From Pseudomonas sp. Leaf48 (lineage in GTDB: Bacteria; Pseudomonadota; Gammaproteobacteria; Pseudomonadales; Pseudomonadaceae): 64,000 nucleotides of DNA. The notes under the pieces are model-generated. The model did no database searches. It saw only the letters and a list, made by a program, of their open reading frames with translations, and was not told the origin of the DNA. The translations under genes and the position numbers were made by a program. Each line of letters starts with the position of its first letter. Position 1 is the stretch's first letter. The stretch is from the NCBI RefSeq assembly GCF_001421885.1, contig NZ_LMLH01000031.1, forward strand, positions 89,285 to 153,284, in the 5' to 3' direction. Shown here piece by piece: positions 42,282 to 50,623 of the stretch.

Positions 42282-44237
42282 TCAGGCTTCCTCCAGTTCG
42301 ACCAGTGCGCTGCCTTCGCTGACCATCTCGCCTTCCTGGCAATACAGCGCCTTGATCACCCCGGCATGGGGCGCGCGGATGCTGTGCTCCATCTTCATCG
42401 CTTCCAGCACCACCAACTGCGCCCCGGCTTCCACGGTTTGCCCGGCCTCCACCAGCACCCGCACGATGCTGCCGTTCATCGGCGCGGTCAGGCCGCCCTG
42501 ATGGCTGTGGCTGGCTTCGACGGCGCTGATCGGGTCGTAGGACTCGATGCGGCGCAGTTCGCCCTGCCATTGCAGATACACGGCGTCGCCGCTGCGAATG
42601 GCGCGATGCTGGCGACGTACGCCATTGTGCTCAGTCGTCAGGTAGTCGCCTGAGAGCCTGGCACTGTGAGCATCCGTGGCACCCAGGGTCAGCGCCCGGT
42701 CCTGGCCTTCGCAGCTCAGGTGCAGGGTGACTTCCCGCGGCAGTCCGACACGCAGGCCGCTGCGAGCGGCCCACGGCGAACTCGGGTCATCGGTTCGGGT
42801 TGCGTGCGGCTGGCTCTGGGCAAACGCCTGGGCGGCCGCCTGCCAGAAGTCTTCGCCGAGCTCGGACGGGGCCGGCAACAGCTGTTCGTGGTAGCGCGGG
42901 ATGAACCCGGTATCGAGTTCGGCAGCGGCAAACGCCGGGTGAGCGATGATGCGGCGCAGGAAGTTGATGTTGGTCTTCAGACCGCCAATGGCGAACTCGT
43001 CGAGCATGTTCAGCAGGCGCAGACGCGCCTGTTCACGGTCCTCGCCCCAGGCAATCAACTTGCCGAGCATCGGGTCGTAGAACGGCGAGATTTCGTCGCC
43101 TTCTTCTACACCGCTGTCGACCCGGCGCCCTGGCCCTTCGGCAGATTCACGATACAAATCCAGGCGTCCGGTTGCGGGCAAAAAATCGTTGCCCGGGTCT
43201 TCGGCATACAACCGTACTTCGATCGCGTGGCCTATCAGCGGCACCTGATCCTGGGTCATCGGCAATGCCTCACCGCGAGCCACACGAATCTGCCAGGCCA
43301 CCAGGTCGAGGCCGGTGATGGCTTCGGTGACCGGGTGCTCGACTTGCAGGCGGGTGTTCATCTCCATGAAGAAGAATTCACCGCGGGCGTCCAACAGAAA
43401 CTCGACAGTGCCTGCACCGACGTAGCCGATGGCCTGGGCCGAGCGCACGGCGGCTTCGCCCATGGCGCGGCGCAGTTCCTGGCTCAGGCCTGGCGCCGGT
43501 GCTTCTTCGACGACTTTCTGGTGCCGACGCTGGATCGAGCAGTCCCGTTCGTTGAGGTACAGGCAGTTGCCGTGCTGATCGGCGAAGACCTGGATCTCCA
43601 CGTGGCGCGGTTTGAGCAGGTATTTCTCCACCAGCATCCGCGAGTCACCGAAGGACGACTGCGCTTCACGCTGGGCCGAGGCCAGGGCCTCAGCCAGCTG
43701 GCTGACGTCCTCGACCACTTTCATGCCCTTGCCACCGCCCCCGGCCGTGGCCTTGAGCAGCACTGGATAGCCGATGCGTTCGCAGGCCGCACGGAACGTT
43801 TCCAGGTCCTGGGCTTCGCCGTGGTAGCCGGGCACCAGCGGTACGCCGGCGGTTTCCATCAAGGCCTTGGCCGCGGACTTGCTGCCCATGGCGTCGATGG
43901 CCGAGGCGGGCGGGCCGAGGAAGATCAGGCCGGCGTTTTCGATGGCCCGGGCAAAGCCTGCGTTCTCCGACAGAAAGCCGTAGCCGGGGTGAATGGCCTG
44001 GGCGCCACTGGCCTTGGCCGCAGCGATCAGTTTGTCAATTTGCAGGTAGCTGTCGGCGGCCTTGCTGCCGCCCAGGTCGACGCGAATATCGGCTTCACGG
44101 CTGTGGCGGGCGTCACGGTCAGTGGCGCTGTGCACGGCCACGGTGGTCAGCCCCAGGGCCTTGGCGGTACGCATCACCCGACAAGCGATTTCGCCGCGGT
44201 TGGCCACCAGCAGAGTGGTGAGGACAGGTGCGCTCAT
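42282..44237 (-). CDS. liuD: Methylcrotonyl-CoA carboxylase, biotin-containing (alpha) subunit
   Basis: A 651-residue protein from ATG 44237 with biotin carboxylase, BT-like linker and biotinyl domains. Visible: LLVANRGEIACRVMRTAKA, ATP-grasp GGGGKGMKVV, catalytic MNTRLQVEHPVTE and the biotinyl lysine in VVLEAMKMEHSIRAP. It carboxylates biotin for transfer to 3-methylcrotonyl-CoA by the beta subunit. The start overlaps the stop of liuC by one base (TGATG), so the two are translationally coupled. Last gene of liuABCD. Confidence 0.94.
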   Translation of the reverse strand: MSAPVLTTLLVANRGEIACRVMRTAKALGLTTVAVHSATDRDARHSREADIRVDLGGSKAADSYLQIDKLIAAAKASGAQAIHPGYGFLSENAGFARAIENAGLIFLGPPASAIDAMGSKSAAKALMETAGVPLVPGYHGEAQDLETFRAACERIGYPVLLKATAGGGGKGMKVVEDVSQLAEALASAQREAQSSFGDSRMLVEKYLLKPRHVEIQVFADQHGNCLYLNERDCSIQRRHQKVVEEAPAPGLSQELRRAMGEAAVRSAQAIGYVGAGTVEFLLDARGEFFFMEMNTRLQVEHPVTEAITGLDLVAWQIRVARGEALPMTQDQVPLIGHAIEVRLYAEDPGNDFLPATGRLDLYRESAEGPGRRVDSGVEEGDEISPFYDPMLGKLIAWGEDREQARLRLLNMLDEFAIGGLKTNINFLRRIIAHPAFAAAELDTGFIPRYHEQLLPAPSELGEDFWQAAAQAFAQSQPHATRTDDPSSPWAARSGLRVGLPREVTLHLSCEGQDRALTLGATDAHSARLSGDYLTTEHNGVRRQHRAIRSGDAVYLQWQGELRRIESYDPISAVEASHSHQGGLTAPMNGSIVRVLVEAGQTVEAGAQLVVLEAMKMEHSIRAPHAGVIKALYCQEGEMVSEGSALVELEEA

Positions 44238-45052
44238 CAACGCGGCTCCTTGGTGGTGGTGGGTGCCTGCCAGCTCGGCGGCCGTTTTTGCAGGAAGGCG
44301 CGCAGGCCTTCCTGGCCTTCGGGACTGACGCGGATGCGGGCGATGGCGTTTTCGGTGTAGCGGCGCAATGCGGGGGTCAGTGAGCCGTCGCCGACTTCGC
44401 GCAACAGGTCCTTGCTGGCGCGCATCGCGGCCGGACTGTTGAGTAGCAGATTGTCGATCCACTGCTCGACGTTCTGTTCCAGCTCGGCACCGGCGTAGCT
44501 CTGCGACAACAAACCGATTTCCCGTGCCCGCTGCCCGCCGAAGCGTTCGGCGGTCAATGCATAACGACGGGTCGCGCGCTCGCCGATGGCTTGCACCACG
44601 AACGGGCTGATCACCGCTGGCGCCAGGCCGATGCGCACTTCCGACAGGCAGAACTGTGCGTCATCGCTACCAATGGCCATGTCGCAGCAACTGATCAGGC
44701 CCAGCGCGCCGCCAAAGGCTGCGCCTTGCACGACGGCCATGGTCGGGATCTTCAGTTTGGCCAGGTTATACATCAACTCCGCCAGTTCCCGGGCGTCATC
44801 GAGGTTGGTGGCGTAATCGAGTTCAGCCGATTGCTGCATCCAGGCCAGGTCGGCGCCGGCACTGAAATGCTTGCCGCGACCGCGCAGCAACAGGAAACGT
44901 AAACTGGAATCGCTCGCTACTTGGTCGAGGGCGAGGATCAGCTCGCGGATCATTTCGGCGTTGAAGGCGTTGTTCTTTTCTTCACGGCTGAGCCACAGGG
45001 TGGCGAAACCCCGAGGGTCGGTCAGCAGTTCCAGCGTATTGAAGTCGCTCAT
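44237..45052 (-). CDS. liuC: Methylglutaconyl-CoA hydratase
   Basis: A 271-residue crotonase-fold enzyme. Motifs: GRGKHFSAGADLAWM (oxyanion hole, substrate pocket), GAAFGGALGLISCCDMAIGSD, and LSEVRIGLAPAVISPFV. It hydrates 3-methylglutaconyl-CoA to HMG-CoA in leucine/isovalerate breakdown. Lies between liuB and liuD; the liuB gap (about 110 bases) holds a REP pair. Confidence 0.93.
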   Translation of the reverse strand: MSDFNTLELLTDPRGFATLWLSREEKNNAFNAEMIRELILALDQVASDSSLRFLLLRGRGKHFSAGADLAWMQQSAELDYATNLDDARELAELMYNLAKLKIPTMAVVQGAAFGGALGLISCCDMAIGSDDAQFCLSEVRIGLAPAVISPFVVQAIGERATRRYALTAERFGGQRAREIGLLSQSYAGAELEQNVEQWIDNLLLNSPAAMRASKDLLREVGDGSLTPALRRYTENAIARIRVSPEGQEGLRAFLQKRPPSWQAPTTTKEPR

Positions 45053-45074
45053 GTTCTTCCGTCTCCACGGTCCT

Positions 45075-45158
45075 TGTGGGAGCGGGGTTGTGCAGTTTTA
45101 CGATTGCTGCGCAATCGAACGGGGGCAAGCCCCCTCGCCACACAAGCGCGCTCCCACA
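45075..45158. repeat. Composite REP palindrome between liuB and liuC
   Basis: Outer arms TGTGGGAGCGGGGTTGTG and GCGCGCTCCCACA are family A-like; the right half also carries GGGGGCAAGCCCCCTCGCCA of family B. This is a hybrid of two repeat families inside one operon. Confidence 0.6.
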
Positions 45159-45163
45159 GAAAA

Positions 45164-46771
45164 TCACATCCGGAACACGCCGAAGCGGCTCGGTTCGACT
45201 GGCGCGTTCAACGACGCCGACAAGGCCAGGGCCAGTACGTCGCGGGTCTGTGCCGGGTCGATGACACCGTCGTCCCACAAACGCGCGCTTGAGTAGTAGG
45301 GGTGGCCCTGTTCTTCGTATTGGTCGAGGATCGGCTGCTTGATCTCGTTTTCCTGCTCGGCGCTGAAACCCTGGCCACTGCGTTCGGCCTGCTCGCGCTT
45401 GACCTGCACCAGGACGCCGGCGGCCTGTTCGGCGCCCATTACACCGATGCGAGCATTGGGCCACATCCACAGGAAGCGCGGATCGTAAGCCCGGCCACAC
45501 ATACCGTAGTTGCCGGCGCCGAAGCTGCCGCCGATGATCACGGTGAATTTCGGTACCTTGGCACAGGCCACGGCGGTCACCAGCTTGGCGCCATGCTTGG
45601 CGATGCCACCGGCTTCGTACTTCTGGCCGACCATGAACCCGGTGATGTTTTGCAGGAACAGCAAGGGGATGCCGCGCTGGCAGGCCAGTTCGATAAAATG
45701 CGCGCCTTTCTGCGCAGCTTCAGCGAAGAGAATGCCGTTGTTGGCGAGGATGGCGATCGGGTAGCCGTGCAGCCAGGCGAACCCGCACACCAGGGTGGTG
45801 CCAAACAGTGCTTTGAATTCATCGAACACCGAACCGTCCACCAGTCGCGCGATGACTTCGCGTACGTCGAACGGTTGCTTGGCGTCGGCCGACACCACGC
45901 CATACAACTCGTCGCTGCTGTACAGCGGTGCAATGGGCGCGCGCTGCTGCACTTCACCGAGCTTGCGCCAGTTGAGGTTGGCGACGCTGCGCCGAGCGAT
46001 AGCGAGGGCGTGTTCGTCGCTCTCTGCATAATGGTCGGCCACCCCGGAAACCTTGCAGTGCACGTCGGCCCCGCCAAGGTCTTCGGCGCTGACCACTTCA
46101 CCGGTCGCCGCTTTCACCAGCGGCGGGCCGGCCAGGAAAATCGTCGCCTGGTTACGCACCATGATCGCTTCGTCGGCCATGGCCGGTACATAGGCGCCAC
46201 CGGCGGTGCAGGAGCCCATGACCACGGCGATCTGCGGGATACCCATGGCGCTCATGTTGGCCTGGTTGAAGAAGATCCGGCCAAAGTGCTCGCGGTCCGG
46301 GAATACTTCATCCTGACGGGGCAGGTTGGCGCCGCCGGAGTCCACCAGATAAATGCACGGCAAACGATTCTGCTGGGCGATGGTCTGGGCGCGCAGGTGC
46401 TTTTTCACGGTAAGCGGGTAATACGAGCCGCCTTTTACCGTGGCGTCGTTGGCGACGATCATGCACTCAACGCCTTCCACGCGGCCGATCCCGGCAATCA
46501 CCCCAGCGGCGGGAACGTCTTCGCCGTAAACCTCATACGCTGCCAATTGGCTGATCTCGAGAAAGGGCGAACCCGGATCCAGCAGACGATTGATGCGTTC
46601 ACGGGGCAACAGTTTGCCCCGCGAAGTGTGGCGTTCTTGCGCTTTCGGGCCGCCACCTTGCGCCACTTGGGCGAGCAGGGTGTGCAAGGCGTCGACCTGT
46701 TTGAGCATCGCCGCGCTGTTGGCCGCGAACTCCGCCGACCGGGGATTGAGCTGGGTATGCAGGGTAGCCAT
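45164..46771 (-). CDS. liuB: Methylcrotonyl-CoA carboxylase, carboxyltransferase (beta) subunit
   Basis: A 535-residue acyl-CoA carboxyltransferase from ATG 46771. GGPKAQERHTSRGKLLPRERI at the front (split here over two motifs), SGGANLPRQDEVFPDREHFG and GGSFGAGNYGMCGRAYDPRF in the C-terminal half are typical of the methylcrotonyl-type beta subunit. It moves CO2 from biotin of LiuD to 3-methylcrotonyl-CoA. It lies 12 bases after liuA. Confidence 0.94.
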   Translation of the reverse strand: MATLHTQLNPRSAEFAANSAAMLKQVDALHTLLAQVAQGGGPKAQERHTSRGKLLPRERINRLLDPGSPFLEISQLAAYEVYGEDVPAAGVIAGIGRVEGVECMIVANDATVKGGSYYPLTVKKHLRAQTIAQQNRLPCIYLVDSGGANLPRQDEVFPDREHFGRIFFNQANMSAMGIPQIAVVMGSCTAGGAYVPAMADEAIMVRNQATIFLAGPPLVKAATGEVVSAEDLGGADVHCKVSGVADHYAESDEHALAIARRSVANLNWRKLGEVQQRAPIAPLYSSDELYGVVSADAKQPFDVREVIARLVDGSVFDEFKALFGTTLVCGFAWLHGYPIAILANNGILFAEAAQKGAHFIELACQRGIPLLFLQNITGFMVGQKYEAGGIAKHGAKLVTAVACAKVPKFTVIIGGSFGAGNYGMCGRAYDPRFLWMWPNARIGVMGAEQAAGVLVQVKREQAERSGQGFSAEQENEIKQPILDQYEEQGHPYYSSARLWDDGVIDPAQTRDVLALALSASLNAPVEPSRFGVFRM

Positions 46772-46783
46772 GAGCAGCTCCGA

Positions 46784-47947
46784 TTAGCGGGTTTCGTTGA
46801 ACAGTTCGCGCCCGATCAACATACGGCGGATCTCACTGGTTCCCGCGCCGATTTCGTACAGCTTGGCGTCGCGCAACAGGCGGCCGGCCGGGAATTCGTT
46901 GATGTAGCCGTTGCCACCGAGAATCTGGATGGCGTCGAGGGCCATCTGCGTGGCACGTTCAGCGCTGTAGAGGATTACGCCGGCGGCGTCCTTGCGCGTG
47001 GTTTCGCCGCGCTCGCAAGCCTGGGCCACTGCGTACAGGTAGGCGCGGCTGGCGTTGAGCTGGGTGTACATGTCGGCGACTTTGCCCTGGATCAGCTGGA
47101 ATTCGCCGATGCTCTGGCCGAACTGCTTGCGATCGTGGATGTACGGCACGATCAGGTCCATACAGGCCTGCATGATCCCGGTCGGGCCGCCCGAGAGCAC
47201 CACGCGCTCGTAATCGAGACCGCTCATCAGTACTTTGACGCCGCCGTTGAGCACGCCGAGGATGTTTTCCTGCGGCACTTCGACGTCATCGAAAAACAGT
47301 TCGCAGGTGTTCGAGCCGCGCATGCCGAGCTTGTCGAATTTGTTGCTGCGGCTGAAGCCTTTCCAGTCGCGCTCGACGATGAAGGCGGTGATGCCATGAG
47401 GACCCTTTTCCAGGTCGGTCTTGGCATAGATCACGTAGGTGTTGGCGTCCGGACCGTTGGTGATCCAGGTCTTGCTGCCGTTGAGTACATAGTGGTCGCC
47501 GCGTTTGTCGGCGCGCAGCTTCATCGATACCACGTCGGAACCGGCGTTGGGTTCGCTCATGGCCAGGGCGCCGATGTGCTCGCCGCTGATCAGCTTCGGC
47601 AGGTATTTGCTTTTCTGCTCGTGATTGCCGTTACGGTTGATCTGGTTGACGCACAGGTTCGAGTGGGCGCCATAGGACAACGCCACCGAGGCCGAGCCAC
47701 GGCTGATTTCTTCCATCGCGACCACGTGCGCCAGGTAACCCAGGCCGGCACCGCCGTACTCTTCCGGTACGGTAATGCCCAGCAGGCCCATGTCACCGAA
47801 TTTGCGCCACAGGTCGGCGGGGAACAGGTTGTCGATGTCGATCTGAGCGGCGCGCGGAGCGATCTCTTTGGCGACGAAGGACTGAACCTGATCGCGCAGC
47901 ATGTCGATGGTTTCACCGAGGGCAAAGTTCAGGGATGGGTAGCTCAT
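46784..47947 (-). CDS. liuA: Isovaleryl-CoA dehydrogenase
   Basis: A 387-residue flavin enzyme oxidising isovaleryl-CoA to 3-methylcrotonyl-CoA. The catalytic Glu is in LDYERVVLSGGPTG, and the C-terminal YEIGAGTSEIRRM has Gly in place of the medium-chain Glu, as expected for this family. FAD-side motif MSEPNAGSDVVSM. First gene of liuABCD; two LiuR-like palindromes lie 57-115 bases upstream. Confidence 0.95.
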   Translation of the reverse strand: MSYPSLNFALGETIDMLRDQVQSFVAKEIAPRAAQIDIDNLFPADLWRKFGDMGLLGITVPEEYGGAGLGYLAHVVAMEEISRGSASVALSYGAHSNLCVNQINRNGNHEQKSKYLPKLISGEHIGALAMSEPNAGSDVVSMKLRADKRGDHYVLNGSKTWITNGPDANTYVIYAKTDLEKGPHGITAFIVERDWKGFSRSNKFDKLGMRGSNTCELFFDDVEVPQENILGVLNGGVKVLMSGLDYERVVLSGGPTGIMQACMDLIVPYIHDRKQFGQSIGEFQLIQGKVADMYTQLNASRAYLYAVAQACERGETTRKDAAGVILYSAERATQMALDAIQILGGNGYINEFPAGRLLRDAKLYEIGAGTSEIRRMLIGRELFNETR

Positions 47948-48003
47948 GGGGCACCTTTTTGGCTTTTTTGTAGGGCGGGGAGGGCAGTGATCTACCTCTC
48001 ACC

Positions 48004-48019
48004 TTTACGTTAACGTAAA
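48004..48019. promoter_or_regulatory. LiuR-type operator, proximal to liuA
   Basis: The perfect 16-bp palindrome TTTACGTTAACGTAAA matches the MerR-family LiuR boxes of leucine catabolism. It lies 57 bases before the liuA start. Confidence 0.82.
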
Positions 48020-48046
48020 CCCGTGACGAATGGCTGTCAATCGCCC

Positions 48047-48062
48047 TTTACGTTAACGTCAA
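48047..48062. promoter_or_regulatory. LiuR-type operator, second site
   Basis: TTTACGTTAACGTCAA, one base pair off a perfect palindrome, 43 bases from the first box. It could also serve the divergent acyl-CoA synthetase gene. Confidence 0.75.
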
Positions 48063-48108
48063 CTTGAGCGAGAGTAGAGCCAGTTCAAGATAGAGCGCGG
48101 TCCTGCCC

Positions 48109-48172
48109 TGTGGGAGCGACCTGTGGTGAGGGGGCTTGCTGTGGAGAGGGGGCTTGCCACAGGCAAGCCCCT
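48109..48172. repeat. Degenerate REP family B material between liuA and the synthetase
   Basis: TGTGGTGAGGGGGCTTGCT, TGTGGAGAGGGGGCTTGCC and then AGGCAAGCCCCTCAT form a short imperfect palindrome. It lies between the LiuR boxes and the synthetase start. Confidence 0.5.
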
Positions 48173-48252
48173 CATCTCAGTAGGCTCTCTAACCAGGGTT
48201 GCTCCAACAGGTGTCCGCCGGTAGCCCATTAATAAAGACAATAGGGGTCGTC

Positions 48253-49947
48253 ATGGATCAACTCACTGCAAGCCCGCAACGCAGCTATACCCGCGGTTCC
48301 CAGGACAAAGCCTTGCTGGCGATGACCATAGGCCAGGCGTTCGACAACACGGTCGCGCAGTACCCGGACGGGGAAGCGCTGGTAGTGCGCCATCAACAGC
48401 TGCGCTACACCTGGCGGCAACTGGCGGAAGCGGCAGATTTGCATGCCAGGGCGTTGCTGGCCCTGGGGTTGCAGGCCGGTGACCGTCTCGGCATCTGGGC
48501 TCCGAACTGTGCCCAGTGGTGCATTACGCAGATCGCCACGGCGAAAATCGGGGTGATCCTGGTCAACATCAATCCCGCCTACCGCAGCTCCGAACTCGAG
48601 TACGTCCTCAAGCAATCCGGTTGTCAGTGGCTGGTCTGCGCCGGTGCGTTCAAAACCTCGGACTATCATGCGATGCTGCAAGGCCTGGTACCGGAACTGG
48701 CCGGGCAATCCATCGGCAAACTGCACAGCGAGCGTCTGCCGGACCTGCGCGGGGTCATCAGCCTGGATGCGCAACCACCGTCGGGCTTCCTGCCTTGGTC
48801 GCAGCTTGCCGATCTGGCCGGCAGCGTATCCCTGGAGCAATTGCACGAACGCCAGGCCAGCCTGCACTTCGATCAGCCCGTGAACATCCAGTACACCTCC
48901 GGTACCACCGGGTTCCCCAAGGGCGCGACCCTGAGTCACTACAACATTCTCAACAACGGTTACATGGTCGGCGAAAGCCTTGGCCTGACCGCCGCTGATC
49001 GCCTGGTGATCCCGGTGCCGCTGTATCACTGCTTCGGCATGGTCATGGGCAACCTCGGTTGCATCACCCATGGCAGCACCATGATTTATCCCAATGACGC
49101 CTTCGATCCGCTGCTGACCCTGAGCACCGTCGCCGAAGAAAAGGCCACTGCGTTATATGGCGTTCCGACCATGTTCATCGCCATGCTCGACCAGCCACAG
49201 CGCGCCGGGATTGATCTGTCGACTCTGCGGACCGGGATCATGGCGGGCGCGACGTGCCCCATCGAAGTGATGCGCCGGGTCATCAGCGAAATGCACATGA
49301 ACGAAGTGCAGATCGCCTACGGCATGACGGAAACCAGTCCGGTGTCGTTGCAGACCGGTCCTGCGGACGAACTGGAACTGCGCGTGACCACGGTCGGCCG
49401 GACTCAGCCGCAACTGGAAAGCAAGATCATCGACGAGGCGGGCAAGCTGGTCCCCCGTGGCACCATCGGTGAGCTGTGCACCCGCGGTTACAGCGTGATG
49501 CTCGGCTACTGGAACAACCCCGAAGGTACCGCGCTAGCGATCGATCAGGCCGGCTGGATGCACACCGGCGATCTGGCGAGCATGAACGACGAGGGTTACG
49601 TGTGCATTGCCGGGCGGAACAAAGACATGATCATCCGTGGCGGTGAAAACGTTTATCCGCGCGAGCTCGAAGAATTCTTTTTTACCCACCCGGCCGTGGC
49701 CGACGTGCAGGTGATTGGTATTCCATGTTCGCGTTACGGCGAGGAGATCGTCGCCTGGATCAAGTTCCACCCCGGCCACAGCGCTACCGAGCAGGAGCTG
49801 CAGGCCTGGTGCAAGGAGCGCATCGCGCACTTCAAGACGCCGCGTTACTTCAAGTTCGTCGATGAGTTTCCGATGACCGTGACCGGCAAGATCCAGAAGT
49901 TCCGCATGCGCGAGATCAGCATCGCGCAGCTCAACGCGAAGCTGTAG
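48253..49947 (+). CDS. Acyl-CoA synthetase (AMP-binding family)
   Basis: A 564-residue ANL-superfamily ligase, ACSF2/medium-chain type. ATP loop YTSGTTGFPKGA, A5 motif YGMTETSPVS, A7/A8 HTGDLASMNDEGYVCIAGRNKDMII and the C-terminal lysine in VTGKIQKFRMRE. It activates a carboxylic acid as CoA thioester. It is divergent from liuA across a region with LiuR boxes, so a branched or medium acid from that pathway, such as isovalerate, is a sensible guess. The ATG at 48253 follows AGGGG. The TAG stop lies inside a REP element. Confidence 0.9.
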   Translation: MDQLTASPQRSYTRGSQDKALLAMTIGQAFDNTVAQYPDGEALVVRHQQLRYTWRQLAEAADLHARALLALGLQAGDRLGIWAPNCAQWCITQIATAKIGVILVNINPAYRSSELEYVLKQSGCQWLVCAGAFKTSDYHAMLQGLVPELAGQSIGKLHSERLPDLRGVISLDAQPPSGFLPWSQLADLAGSVSLEQLHERQASLHFDQPVNIQYTSGTTGFPKGATLSHYNILNNGYMVGESLGLTAADRLVIPVPLYHCFGMVMGNLGCITHGSTMIYPNDAFDPLLTLSTVAEEKATALYGVPTMFIAMLDQPQRAGIDLSTLRTGIMAGATCPIEVMRRVISEMHMNEVQIAYGMTETSPVSLQTGPADELELRVTTVGRTQPQLESKIIDEAGKLVPRGTIGELCTRGYSVMLGYWNNPEGTALAIDQAGWMHTGDLASMNDEGYVCIAGRNKDMIIRGGENVYPRELEEFFFTHPAVADVQVIGIPCSRYGEEIVAWIKFHPGHSATEQELQAWCKERIAHFKTPRYFKFVDEFPMTVTGKIQKFRMREISIAQLNAKL

Positions 49948-50043
49948 GAGCCGGCTTGCTGGCGATGCAGGCGCAGCAGTCCATCAGACAGATCGCGTCA
50001 TCGTTCATCGTTCATCGTTCATCGCCAGCAAGTCAGCTCCTAC
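49943..50043. repeat. REP pair, family C, overlapping the synthetase stop codon
   Basis: TGTAGGAGCCGGCTTGCTGG starts at 49943 and includes the TAG stop at 49945-49947; the opposing arm CGCCAGCAAGTCAGCTCCTA ends near 50042. In the centre are three tandem copies of ATCGTTC. It may form the 3' end of the synthetase mRNA. Confidence 0.8.
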
Positions 50044-50073
50044 GGATCAAGAATTTCAAATCGCAGACAGCAC

Positions 50074-50098
50074 AAAGGGGAGCCGAAGCTCCCCTTTA
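50074..50098 (-). terminator. Terminator of crcY
   Basis: On the minus strand AAAGGGGAGC-TTCG-GCTCCCCTTT, a strong hairpin with a stable C(UUCG)G loop. The tetraloop is in the correct sense on this strand only. The T-run behind it is weak. Confidence 0.8.
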
Positions 50099-50454
50099 AT
50101 TTGTCGTTGCGCGTGCTCTTTTTTTATTATTGAGGGTTGGTCTGTTGTTGTTTTTGGTGACCGTGACCCTTTACCGCTGTTTTTTGGCGATCCCCATTCA
50201 GGATCAAGAGCAAACGTATTTTTTTGAGCGCTGATCTGCTTTTTCGCTTAGCGATCCAACCGATTCGGGAGCTACCTGAAGGTAGTTTTATTGTTCTCTG
50301 CCCGGTTGCGGGTTGCTCCGAAAAGCACCCTGAAAAGCACACCTTCTCCAAAAAAATCTGTTAGCTGCGTCTCTGTCGTGTTGTTCTTGTTATGTCAGAG
50401 TCGTTACGTCTTATTTTTATTGGGTTTGCCGCAATTTTTTTGTTCTTGTTATGC
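50074..50454 (-). ncRNA. crcY: CrcY-type RNA (Hfq/Crc decoy)
   Basis: About 380 nt on the minus strand, from GCATAACAAGAACA at 50454 to a terminator at 50074. It carries repeated CA motifs that bind Hfq-Crc: AACAAGAACAA twice (50450-50440, 50391-50381), AAAAACAACAACAGA (near 50156-50142) and AGAACAATAAAACT (50297-50284). Like CrcZ it should release catabolic genes from carbon repression by sequestering Hfq/Crc. In P. putida, crcY also lies beside the HMG-CoA lyase gene, as here. The rest of the interval holds no protein gene. A sigma-54 promoter precedes it. Confidence 0.9.
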
Positions 50455-50463
50455 CATAGAGAT

Positions 50464-50479
50464 AGCAGGACCCGTGCCA
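50464..50479 (-). promoter_or_regulatory. Sigma-54 promoter of crcY
   Basis: Minus strand TGGCACGGGTCCTGCT: the GG at 50478-50477 and GC at 50466-50465 are 10 bases apart, the invariant -24/-12 spacing. The predicted start is 11-12 bases further on, at 50453-50454. Confidence 0.88.
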
Positions 50480-50498
50480 ACTTTTTAAAACCCTTTAA

Positions 50499-50511
50499 AA
50501 TCAATGCTTTA
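50499..50511 (+). promoter_or_regulatory. Putative IHF site upstream of crcY
   Basis: AATCAATGCTTTA fits the IHF consensus WATCAANNNNTTR at every position. It lies about 45-57 bases upstream of the crcY start, between promoter and enhancer-like half-sites, the usual place for DNA bending in sigma-54 systems. Confidence 0.7.
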
Positions 50512-50561
50512 GCATTTTGTGAGGGTTTTTGTTGCGGGCAAAACCTGAGAATTTGTTTCCG

Positions 50562-50603
50562 TGTTACTCGATTGCGCCCCACATTTATGTCCGTGCGGTA
50601 ACA
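50562..50603. promoter_or_regulatory. Putative CbrB half-sites upstream of crcY
   Basis: TGTTAC (50562-50567) and GTAACA (50598-50603) are inverted half-sites of the type bound by the enhancer protein CbrB, about 108 and 149 bases upstream of the predicted start. The gap of 30 bases is wider than the spacing reported for crcZ, so assignment is tentative. Confidence 0.5.
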
Positions 50604-50623
50604 CCCGGACACACTACCCACAC

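Noticed and set aside
42666..44360. 564-codon plus-strand frame
   Set aside because: Antisense to liuD; no motif and no ribosome site.
45302..48013. 903-codon open frame on the plus strand
   Set aside because: Antisense to liuA and liuB, which are clearly real; no domain seen in the mirror frame.
50291..50488. 65-residue Cys/Leu-rich frame
   Set aside because: It lies inside the crcY RNA and promoter on the opposite strand and has no ribosome site.
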